A stretch of 64,000 bases of DNA. It comes from Turbatrix aceti (Eukaryota > Nematoda > Chromadorea > Rhabditida > Panagrolaimidae). Location: the NCBI GenBank assembly GCA_963969345.1, contig OZ017767.1, positions 2,170,001 through 2,234,000 on the forward strand, written 5' to 3'. Shown one piece after another: positions 55,929 through 64,000 of the stretch. Position 1 is the first letter of the stretch. Each line of letters starts with the position of its first letter. The notes below the pieces were generated by a model. It saw nothing but the letters and a program-made list of their open reading frames with translations. It did no database searches and had not been told where the DNA came from. The position numbers were made by a program, and so were the translations under genes.

Positions 55929-56840
55929 GTTTTCTTCGAGCTGAAACTGCAAACAATATAAAAATATAAATGTTTCAAAATCCGAAAGCTAAAAATCCTA
56001 ATTAATTAGAAAGAAAATTCTTGAACACTCAAATATTTTTCTGTTAAAGAATAAAAATTGTGCATACCATGTTGTTGTTCATCTAGCGCGCAAACAACAA
56101 ACAACCCACTGCTAAGCCAAGTTCGATGACTGACTATCAGCACTTTCAGAACCTTGCGTGCTACGTATATAAAAGACTCCAGAATACAAAAAACGGTTTC
56201 ATGGGACTGGTGTCGTGAATGTGTTGTTTTTCCTCCCGACAGCTTCCCAATTAGCGCGTGTTCCAGTGTCTAATACACGCTATGCCACATGTTTTTTAGG
56301 CCGAAAAACGGGGGATTGTTGCTGCACTATTTTTATTATTAGGTTTAGCTAGACATTTGTATTTAGTAATTTTTACCACATCACCTCTTTTTATTCACTT
56401 GGTATCCGTTTTTAGGAAAAACAATGAGCAAAAAAGACTGGATTCAAAAAAATCCGTGCAAGCGCGACCTTTGGCCAAAATTGTTCGCGTAATTCATAAA
56501 AACTTGGTCATCGCACTTTAACCAAAACATGAAATGGAAAAGTCATTTGGGATTATCACTAAATAAAGAACTAATAACTGTTGTGCTTTGTAACCTCAAA
56601 CAGGTATGAATGCAGGTAAATGTGTTTATCGTATTCCATGGAAATAATTTTTTTATGAAAAAAAAGTTTTAAATTATGGCACGCAGATAATCTGCAATAG
56701 CATGGCAACAGTGCCAGAACGGTTACGGAAAAAATCCTTGCGTGTTTTTGAGGTTTTATAACAGCGGATATATATTTTTGGCATTTACACTTTTTTGATT
56801 TTTTTTGATACCATTGATGTGTTTATTTTTCTGTGCCAAA
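55929..56840. other. intergenic, AT-rich
   Basis: A TATATAAAAG box near 56166 could serve either strand. From about 56480 the sequence belongs to the left copy of a decayed duplication. No supported gene. Confidence 0.5.
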
Positions 56841-57060
56841 ATGACGTTTTCTTGCGATGACCCAATCCTGGTTCGTGAAAAGCAAAGCGTCAGGCTTTAT
56901 TTTATTTTATTTTTAACAACAATCATTGTGTTAATCATCGTGTTCATCGTTGTAAACGTAAATAACAGTGATATTTGTTTTAATGCTCAGAAAGGGAAGC
57001 GTCCAACGTTGATTCATCGCGATGAGTCGCTTCACGGCAAAAAAAGCGAGAAAAACCATA
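56480..57060 (+). repeat. left copy of a decayed direct duplication
   Basis: The words AAAACTTGGTCATC-CACTTTAACCAA, GCACGCAGATAA and CTGTGCCAAAATGACGTT recur in the same order at about 57690-58066, with many substitutions and gaps. Confidence 0.65.
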
Positions 57061-57110
57061 AATATTTCATACTAGTATCGCTTTTTGAAAGAATTTTCTT
57101 AATAAACTGA
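56841..57110 (+). CDS. possible small single-TM protein
   Basis: A 90-residue frame starting MTFSCDDPILVREKQ has one strong TM helix (LYFILFLTTIIVLIIVFIVV) and a basic cytosolic tail (KGKRPTLIHRDES). An ATG 24 bp upstream is in frame too. The second copy of this duplication (near 58050) has lost the frame soon after the same start. A real gene is possible, but there is no family match and no splice evidence. Confidence 0.4.
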   Translation: MTFSCDDPILVREKQSVRLYFILFLTTIIVLIIVFIVVNVNNSDICFNAQKGKRPTLIHRDESLHGKKSEKNHKYFILVSLFERIFLIN

Positions 57111-57462
57111 AAAAATGGTTTAACATTTTGTTTCGATTTTTATTTTTTTATTTGTTTCCCGTTTATTTTGTACCTTTTTTTTCAGATCATTGATATGGAG
57201 ATAATTGATATATAAATATGTTATATATTTTATCTATAACAAAAATAATGGAAAAATAATAGTGAGTTACTTGTATTTTTGCTTTCTTGATTTTGTAAAG
57301 AAAAAAAATTATAGGCTCATCTCAGCGAACACCCATACACCTAAAGGGCCACATGTATCCGAATAGTCCCTTGTCCAAGAAGGGCCCCCCTTTCGTAAAT
57401 AGCCCGTCAATGTCAAACTGTCGCTACCGTTTTCGTTTCCTAGTCCCTTGTCGTTGAATTGA

Positions 57463-57514
57463 GGTGACAACAACTGATGAGGAAGTGACAAGAACTGATG
57501 AGGTTGTTGTCACC
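57463..57514. repeat. 52-bp imperfect hairpin
   Basis: GGTGACAACAAC (57463-57474) is the exact complement of GTTGTTGTCACC (57503-57514), around a loop with two CTGATGAG-containing units. Confidence 0.7.
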
Positions 57515-57689
57515 ACTAAATATAACCTTAGATAACGCCGCATCGCCGAATGACGGTGATAGCAATATTTTTGTTTGTATTTATTGTAATGTGACATGAG
57601 TTTTTAAATTAAAAAACATTTGCAAAATCATGCCAGAAATCGACACTTATGTGCAAATAGCATCTTTGGTCAAACTTGCACACCCAAAT

Positions 57690-58066
57690 TCATTAAAACT
57701 TGGTCATCATACTTTAACCAAGAACATTAAAGGGGGAAGCCATTTGGAATTCTTATTGAAAATTAATATGAAAACAACTTTGTTAAGCTTTGTGACTGCA
57801 AACCATGTATGCAGATGAATGTATCTATCGTATCTATACTCACGCAGGTAAACAGGTGCCTATAGATTCTATAGTATTGCAATTAAATAATTTTTTTAAT
57901 TAAAAAAAGTTTACATGATGGCACGCAGGTAAACTGCAACCGCTGCATTGTCCGCAACCAAGGTAAAAACTTGTTGCGTGTTGTCGAGATTTCATATTCT
58001 GCAGTATTTTAGGACCATTGTCTATTTATGTTGATCACTCTGTGCCAAAATGACGTTCACCCGTAT
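57690..58066 (+). repeat. right copy of a decayed direct duplication
   Basis: It matches 56480-57060 in order; see that entry. The small-protein frame is not kept. Confidence 0.6.
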
Positions 58067-58746
58067 AACGCAATTCATTTTACGCAATCAATTATAATAT
58101 AATTTTCGGACCAAATGTCGTATGTATAAATACAATACGTTTATGTTTAATCACAACAATTCATAAGTCCGAGAAAATATCGTTACGCTACATGAGCTTG
58201 AAACTTAATTTTAGTTTTAGTGCCGTGCAAATATTATATTTATACATAATAAAATAATAATATTTATTTTATTGTTCATGTAAAAACCACATGCTGAGTA
58301 CAAAAATAGCAAAAATAACGTAAGCATTAGAAATTTGAGAACAATCGTGATAATAAATATCGGCTTCAATTGTGCTAAAGGTTTGGTAGCGTGAATTGTA
58401 AATAGTATGCGTTGCAAAAAATCATTTTTTTCACTTTTTTTTGAAATAAACGAATAATAGGTGTTTTTACAGTACCGATACCTACAGTATACCTCTGATC
58501 TACATTGTCATCACTCACGCAGGTAAACAGGTGCCTATGTACTTTATTCCCAATTGTTTGTTGGTATTTACATACACTTTATTACGTCAACGTTTCACAC
58601 TTTCACGCTCAGACTCGCACAAAAGAGCTGCTACAAAAGAGAGCATTGCGTGTGTGGCATTTTCAAAAAAACGTATTAGCACGACAAATCGCTCCATATT
58701 TAATCAACTTTTGTCTTTTCAATAAATGCCAGTTGCAAAGTCAAAA

Positions 58747-59989
58747 ATGGAATGTTGCACAGCGTGGCTTCAGTGGCCTGACACCAGTATTTTCTACGAT
58801 TTTCTTGAAACTCTCGATTTTTACTACTCATCCATCCACGAATTGATCTCACTCACAGTCTGCGTTTTTGGCTCCGTTGCCAATTTCTTCGTAGCCTGGA
58901 TTTTTTTCCAAAAAGATCTTCGCAATGCCTATGGCATAATTTTTATCGCAATTGCGGTATGGAATATTGTGCTGCTGCTCGCAAATGCGTGGAATACGAT
59001 CCTAGTCGGGCATTTGAGGACAATCCTGGTGTCTTCCTACGCTCTGTCTTGGGTCACAAATTTCAGTTTTCAACTGACGCTGATTAGTTATTCTTGTGGA
59101 ATTTGGCTTCACGTGCTGCTTTGCGTTATCAGAGTTTTCGCTATCAAAACAGTCAAAAACTATATTTTTAACATTCGAACTGTTTTGTTTGCCATTGGAG
59201 GAATTACTGTTACCGTAATCCTGCTGCTCGTTCCGAATTTTATGACTTTTGTTGTGAATTCTGAAATTTTGGAAACCTCTGGTAAAAAAGGTAATTTTTA
59301 ATTTAGAAAAATATAAATTTCTGTGGAAAATAATTTTTTTTAGAAAAAAAAATTTTTCAGCGTTACAGTACCACATTGGCGCCAGCAAAGTTTCCCAAAA
59401 GTCAAACTGCTTTCTCTACCACCTAGCAATCTGGATTTGGATAATTGCATTCAAACTCATCCCTCTCCTTCTCACAATTCTGCTGGTTCACCGTCTCAAC
59501 CGGAGCCAAGCAAAGCGAGAAAAAGTCCTCAACATCAGTGTCACCTCGTCAAAAAGCATAACAAGTCTTTCAAACATAAATTACAACTTTCAATCCAGAA
59601 TAAAAAAATTTTGCAAAAGAAATCAGACCACCAAAATCATGATTGTCCTCGCTGTGATCGCCGTTGTCACCGAACTTCCCCAGGTCATTCTGACGGTATT
59701 TTTGGACATTAGTTCTTCTCAATTTCGCGTTCATGTTTACGACAAAGTTGGCGAACTTTTGCTGGATTTGATGTCGCTGATTCATTCGTTTTCTTCATTC
59801 TTTATTTTTTCTACCATGAGCACACAATTTCGTGAGGTGAGAATTTTTTTTGTACCCATAGACAATGCAAACGCACTTTTGCAGGTTGCAATGCGTACCG
59901 TAGAACGACATTCAGTGCTGATTACGTCAACGTTGTTATTTTTGGTCGGAAGCTTCATTGCAGGTTTCGTAGTTTTGCGTTTATACTGA
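58747..59989 (+). CDS. Srw/DMSR-like 7TM peptide receptor, paralogue
   Basis: Three exons fit: 58747-59290, 59361-59836 and 59885-59989 (374 residues); the first donor could also be at 59282. Exon phases are the same as in 54665-55928, and many blocks match (DLR-x4-IIF-[VI]-AIAV, NAWNTIL, VTELPQVI, FSTMSTQFREV). A second in-frame ATG lies at 58726; the one at 58747 matches the paralogue's start (MECC / MSCN). The two genes face away from each other across 2.8 kb. Ligand unknown. Confidence 0.82.
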
Positions 59990-60297
59990 TGTGGATGGCG
60001 TAAATAAAAAGTTGTGAATAAAAATTTGCTCCGAGGCGCTTGAAAAAATTTGAATGCATCCATATTTAACTCTTGCAAAAATCACGCGTTCTAGAATGCC
60101 AAAAAAAATTTTGACAAAAAATTTTGTTTACACAAAAATTTTTTAAGAGAATGAAAACTATTTATTTTTTATAATGAAAACAATTTAAAAATATAAAAAA
60201 TGTATTTTAATCGTAATTAAAAAAATAAAAAAATCTTCAAAAAATGCCCGGTTAACATTTACAACAGTTTATCACCGTAATTAATTATCAAAATTAC

Positions 60298-61503
60298 TCA
60301 TTGCACAAGATTGTCGTCGTAATTGGTCGCATCAGTCGTGAATGCGTAATCGTTGTAGTACGACAGCGGGGGACACTGATTAGGCTCAATACAAAGACCG
60401 GTGGTGCGTTCCCTGACGTATCCCGAGACGCACTGACACTTCTGGCCTTCTCGACAGATCATCGGGCAGATGGGATTGACATTCTCACAGGTCGGCTCGC
60501 ATCCAGGACAGCTGACGAGTGCTTCGTTCTGACCACAGGTCTGGTTGCCGGTTGATCCCGTTGGAGAGGGGAACGTCTGTCTGGTCGATCGTCTGGAAGA
60601 GTTGCTCGGGTTGAGACGACGGCCACAAAGCGAGGCACTGATACAGTGGCCTTTGGGTCCGCGGACGAATCCCGTGCCAACCGGGCAGTAGCAACCGGCC
60701 GGGCGGCATTGAAGCGTGCAGATGGGGTTCGTGTTGTTGCACGTTCCCTCGCAGCCTCCGCAGTCGGTGTAGACTTCGTTTCTCGGGCACTGGACAGGTG
60801 TGTTGCACTCCTGCCAGCTGATGCACGAGTTGGTGGATTCAGAGCGGTAGAAGTTGGGAAGGCACGTGCACTGGGTGCCGTTCGTGGGACAAACAAGCGG
60901 ACATGCGGGCTGAAAAAATTAAATTTAAAAAAATTCTTTTAAATATAAATTTGTTTAAAATTATTTTTTTTTAAACTTACGCGCTGATTAGTGCACGTCG
61001 GCTCACACGTAGCACACGTCACGAAACCTTCGTTGATAGGACAATATGGAGACTGCCCGGTTGGAACATTATCTTGACTGGAAACTGCTAAAAAAATTTT
61101 ATTTACACATTAAAAAATATCAATTATAAAAAAATTATAAATGATAATACATTTTTTTTAATCAAATAATCCAATTCCCAAAAAAATTTCGTGTTCAGTT
61201 TTAAAAACTGCAAAATCTCACCCACAGTTTTAGTGCCCTCAATCAAAGTTCATTTTCTTCAACGCAAATGATCGGGTATGTAGTCCTTATCATTTTTTTC
61301 CTGAACTCCGGAATACCCTACCCGGCTCTTGCTGTCACTACAAAAAATCCAAAAACGCTTCTTTTCAACGAAAAACGCCAACAAAAAACTATTTATATTT
61401 TTTTTGATAACCGTAATCCGTTCTTCCACGACTTACCTGGAAGATGGGTGATGACCAGGATTGCTGATACGAAGACAAGCGTATTCGTTGACAGGATAGC
61501 CAT
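60298..61503 (-). CDS. secreted three-domain TIL (trypsin inhibitor-like) protein
   Basis: Three exons fit in phase: 61503-61437, 61087-60981 and 60909-60298 (261 residues). Exon 1 is a signal peptide (MAILSTNTLVFVSAILVITH). Three TIL domains with ten Cys each follow, each with the NE-x3-C-x2-CEPTC / CEGTC pattern and a closing C-x-SG/PVGTGFVR-C part. Between domains 2 and 3 lies a basic linker (RRLNPSNSSRRSTRQ) that could be cut by furin-like proteases. Such proteins usually block serine proteases in secretions or body fluid. The reactive-site residues cannot be assigned by eye. Confidence 0.9.
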
Positions 61504-62446
61504 GGTAGGTGTTATGCAGGTACGAATGAGGGCTCAAAAAAGAACTGACGGGATTTGGGTAGAATTCGGTTGAATTGATCAATCAATCAATCACGCAATT
61601 ATTGTTTGTACGCAGATATACAATGCGTGAGGACGTGAAAACGTGTCGTCGCATTTATACCTCACGTAGAACAGAGTTTTTTAATCTCATAGACAAATGT
61701 GTGTTCAGCGAACAAAAATATTTTCATCAACTTCCGACACTTCTCTTGTTCGCTAAAGCATCTTTTCTGCTTGGTGTCAATCCGCGTGTTGGTTCAGCTT
61801 GTCTATATTTGCCATCACGTTGCCTCCAGTCTGGCTGAAAAGGTCAAAACATGTTTTTTCCACCTGTTGTCGCGCTTTTTTCTGCAAACAATTTTGCAGA
61901 ATACATAAATCACCCAAAAAAACACACTACGTCGATGTTTGAGTCAACAACAGCAAAAAAAGTGGAGCAATGATTCATTAAAAAACAAATTTGATTCCAA
62001 TCAGAAATCAGGATTGACTTTGTCAAACAATAGTCGGGGTGCTGTGGTTCACTAAAGTCCAGTGTTTTGTTTGCAGTTGCCGGCTGCCTTGGTAATCAGG
62101 TTTGTGAACTCCAAATCCGTGGATTACACCGATTAGACTCGCCGGGGTAAAACGAATGATTTCATAGTATTTTTCAATTTGAATCAAAAACTTTTATCAG
62201 TGTTTTGACAAATATTTCACAGTTTTTTTTTTGTTAAAATTAAAAATGGTATGTAAATTATTAATTTCTACGAAGTTGATTTCATTTTTCTAAACTTGAT
62301 TTAAATAAACTTTGTTCACTACAAAAAAATCTGCACGATTGCTTGCATTCTGACGACACCATCTGAGCCTCAAAACAGTTTTTTTTGACAGCACAAGTGA
62401 TAACACCGATAAGCATGTTATCAATGATCATAGTTTCACCTGCCTG
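61504..62446. other. divergent promoter region, no gene seen
   Basis: It lies between the TIL gene (minus) and the thaumatin gene (plus). It is AT-rich, and short open frames show no domain. Confidence 0.5.
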
Positions 62447-62453
62447 TATAAAA
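62447..62453 (+). promoter_or_regulatory. TATA box of the intact thaumatin gene
   Basis: TATAAAA, about 45 bp before the start codon, spacing similar to the ShKT gene. Confidence 0.65.
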
Positions 62454-62496
62454 GACACCTGTGAGAGACGAAAAAGAAGCACTGGCAGTTTCAAAG

Positions 62497-63256
62497 ATGT
62501 TCAAAACACTCGCTGGAATTTTGTGTCTGTTGGCTTCTTCTGAGGTGTACGGTAAGCATACTGTAGTTCCGGAATGCTGACGACAACAGTTTTTTTTAAA
62601 TTTTTCCAGCCCGCGTAATTCACATTGAAAACAAATGCGACTTCACGCTCTGGCCCGGCTGGCAAGGCACCAGCGGCACTCCCCAAGGCGGTGGAGCTCG
62701 TCTCGACAAGGGAAAATCCATCGACGTCGTCGTCCCGAACAACTGGAAAGGAGGCCGTGTCTGGGCCCGTACCGGATGCGACGGCAGCTTCAACTGCGAG
62801 ACCGGAGGCTGTGGCAATTCTGAGCATTGCAATGGAAAGTGGGGGGCCACCGGTCCGGGACTTGCCGAATTCGGTCTCGATGCTTATGGCGGCAACGATT
62901 TCTACGACGTGTCTCTCGTCGACGGCTTCAACGTGCCCCTCGTCATCCAGCCTCATGGCGGTTCTGGTGAGTGCAAGACAATCGGCACCAACAGCTGGGA
63001 CATCCTCAACGACTGCCCCAGTGCTCTGGAGGTCAAGAAGGACAATCGACGAATTCTGTGCGACAGCGCGTGCACCAAGTTCCACAAGGATGAGTACTGC
63101 TGTACAGGCAGTCACAGTACATCCAAAACCTGTGGCCCGACGGATTATTCAAAGTTTTTCAAGAAGTATTGCCCAACTTGTTACAGTTACGCTTACGATG
63201 ACGCGACGTCGACTTTCACGTGCAAGAACGCTAACTACAATGTTATCTTCTGTTAA
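62497..63256 (+). CDS. thaumatin-like protein (intact)
   Basis: Two exons fit: 62497-62551 and 62610-63256 (233 residues). MFKTLAGILCLLASSEVYG is the signal peptide. The mature part follows the thaumatin pattern: HIENKCDFTLWPGWQG, GGGARLDKGKSIDV, GRVWARTGCDG, NCETGGCG, then the acidic-cleft YGGNDFYDVSLVDGFNVP and the C-rich CDSACTKFHKDEYCC region. The 16 Cys expected for eight disulphides appear to be present. Animals with such genes include nematodes and some arthropods; an antifungal or glucan-binding role is plausible. It converges with an HFGK peptide gene 343 bp away. Confidence 0.95.
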
Positions 63257-63598
63257 GTGATCATGTCGAGACAGTTTTCTAAAAGATGCGAAATAAAAAA
63301 AATACTGTAAATTACTGTGTTACGGGAAATTTATTTATCTTAAAAAAGAAAATACGGTTAAAGAATGCGGACTTCCAAAAATCATTATCGCCTTTCATTG
63401 AAAACAATCACTAATGTTCTTTTTTTTGACAAAAAAACATATTTCAGTTTATCAATCTTTTCTGCAATTATTAAGTTAACAGAATAATTACTACACATGT
63501 CAGTTAAAATTACACATTTTTTGCATGCAATTAATTTATTCAGAATCCAACACTGGAAACATTGTCATCAAGCACGGGAAACGTTTCAGGACACAGAA
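63257..63598. other. spacer between convergent thaumatin and peptide genes
   Basis: It holds an AATAAA (about 63291) after the thaumatin stop and an inverted AATAAA (TTTATT near 63537) for the peptide gene. AT-rich, no other gene. Confidence 0.6.
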
Positions 63599-63748
63599 TC
63601 ATTTCCCGAAGTGAAGGATTTGAGAAGGGCGCTTTGTGATAACGTTACCATCGCTGTCAGTCGGTTTGACGATGATGAGTCCCCCTTGGACGGTGACGGC
63701 GCAAACGAGGGCGGCGAAGAAGAAGAAGAAAACGCTGAAGAAGTTCAT
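63599..63748 (-). CDS. small secreted peptide precursor ending HFGK, copy 3
   Basis: It has the same 49-residue product as the copy at 53825-53974: signal peptide, ITKR dibasic site, PSQILHFGK. DNA differences are few and mostly silent. The double TATA and TTCGAGAATCTCGAATC block is present at about 63765-63810, but from 63812 upstream the DNA is LINE sequence, so any distal promoter parts have been replaced. Confidence 0.75.
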   Translation of the reverse strand: MNFFSVFFFFFAALVCAVTVQGGLIIVKPTDSDGNVITKRPSQILHFGK

Positions 63749-63811
63749 TTTCAGGATTCACAATGATTCGAGATTCTCGAAGCGGTTATATAGGAAAGTG
63801 CCTTATATACG

Positions 63812-64000
63812 GCCGTCCTCTACGGCTGTGAGACGTGGGCACTCACGAAAGACGGAGCTCAGACGCTCATCCGCGGCCAGCGACGTCTCGAACGTGCAAT
63901 TCTCAGCGCACGTTTGATCGACAAGCTGCCGTCAGACTCCATCCGTCAACGCACGAAGCTCAAGGACTGGTACGCAACGGCCCTGCAGCGCAAAGCCAGG
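63812..64000 (+). mobile_element. LINE reverse-transcriptase C-terminal fragment (runs off the edge)
   Basis: The frame encodes LYGCETWALTKDG, then QRRLERAILSARLIDK, then IRQRTKLKDW, the well-known region after the RT domain in non-LTR retrotransposons such as RTE-type elements. There is no start, and the frame continues beyond base 64000. It abuts the peptide gene promoter directly, which fits a 5'-truncated insertion. Confidence 0.88.

Larger units (their letters stand above)
57111..58746. other. gene-poor region with an inverted repeat and the second duplication copy
   Basis: It contains a hairpin (57463-57514), the right copy of the decayed duplication (about 57690-58066), and a third short match at about 58515 (CACGCAGGTAAACAGGTGCC also at 57840). 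The rest is AT-rich DNA without a supported gene. Confidence 0.55.

Noticed and set aside
57474..57503. CTGATGAG units as part of a hammerhead ribozyme
   Set aside because: The matching GAAA box and the cleavage-site stem are absent, so no hammerhead fold can be drawn.
1..64000. Prokaryotic features such as operons, Shine-Dalgarno sites or CRISPR arrays
   Set aside because: Introns, TATA boxes and AATAAA signals show a eukaryotic genome; no spaced direct-repeat array was seen.

Overview
This is a eukaryotic nuclear window, most likely from a free-living nematode. The evidence is short T-rich introns with (T)nCAG acceptors, acceptor-like sites just upstream of some start codons (as in trans-splicing), ShKT and TIL cysteine-rich secreted proteins, BTB proteins in tandem, thaumatin-like proteins, and nematode-style 7TM peptide receptors. 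No rRNA, tRNA or CRISPR was seen. Gene models were built by hand: exons were accepted only if GT(GC)/AG sites and reading phase agreed.

Left part (1-24 kb): the 3' end of a coiled-coil protein gene; a divergent DEAD-box helicase (box DEFD); 7TM-like membrane proteins, one apparently intact and two C-terminal remnants; a gene-poor 2.2 kb; a membrane-anchored acidic protein with three copies of a 16-residue repeat (minus strand) plus a truncated tandem copy; three BTB genes on the plus strand, two of them close paralogues; a three-domain ShKT secreted protein; a 595-residue protein ending in an RPC9/Rpb4-like domain; and two small four-TM protein genes on the minus strand.

Centre (24-36 kb): a complete 23-exon ATM checkpoint kinase homologue on the minus strand (about 2,477 residues; FAT, PI3K-like kinase, FATC), followed by a third member of the four-TM family.

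Right part (36-64 kb) is an accessory, duplication- and transposon-rich region. A tandem array of DHRS1-like short-chain dehydrogenase genes holds one intact copy, two copies joined into a truncated chimera, and one copy broken by a 421-bp hAT-like MITE. A second hAT-like MITE lies 1.6 kb further on, next to a small heat-shock protein gene with a perfect heat-shock element. A thaumatin-like gene is split by a 6,827-bp BEL/Pao LTR retrotransposon with 350-bp LTRs that read as identical and a CCCTG target duplication, so the insertion is recent. Beyond it are a second, intact thaumatin gene, three copies of a tiny secreted peptide gene ending in HFGK (a possible C-terminally amidated peptide), two Srw/DMSR-like receptors, a three-domain TIL protease inhibitor, and a 5'-truncated LINE at the right edge abutting the promoter of one peptide gene.

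The strongest leads are the HFGK peptide family and its mirrored pairing with thaumatin genes, the repeat-containing membrane protein, the BEL/Pao and MITE insertions that broke host genes recently, and the four-TM family around ATM.
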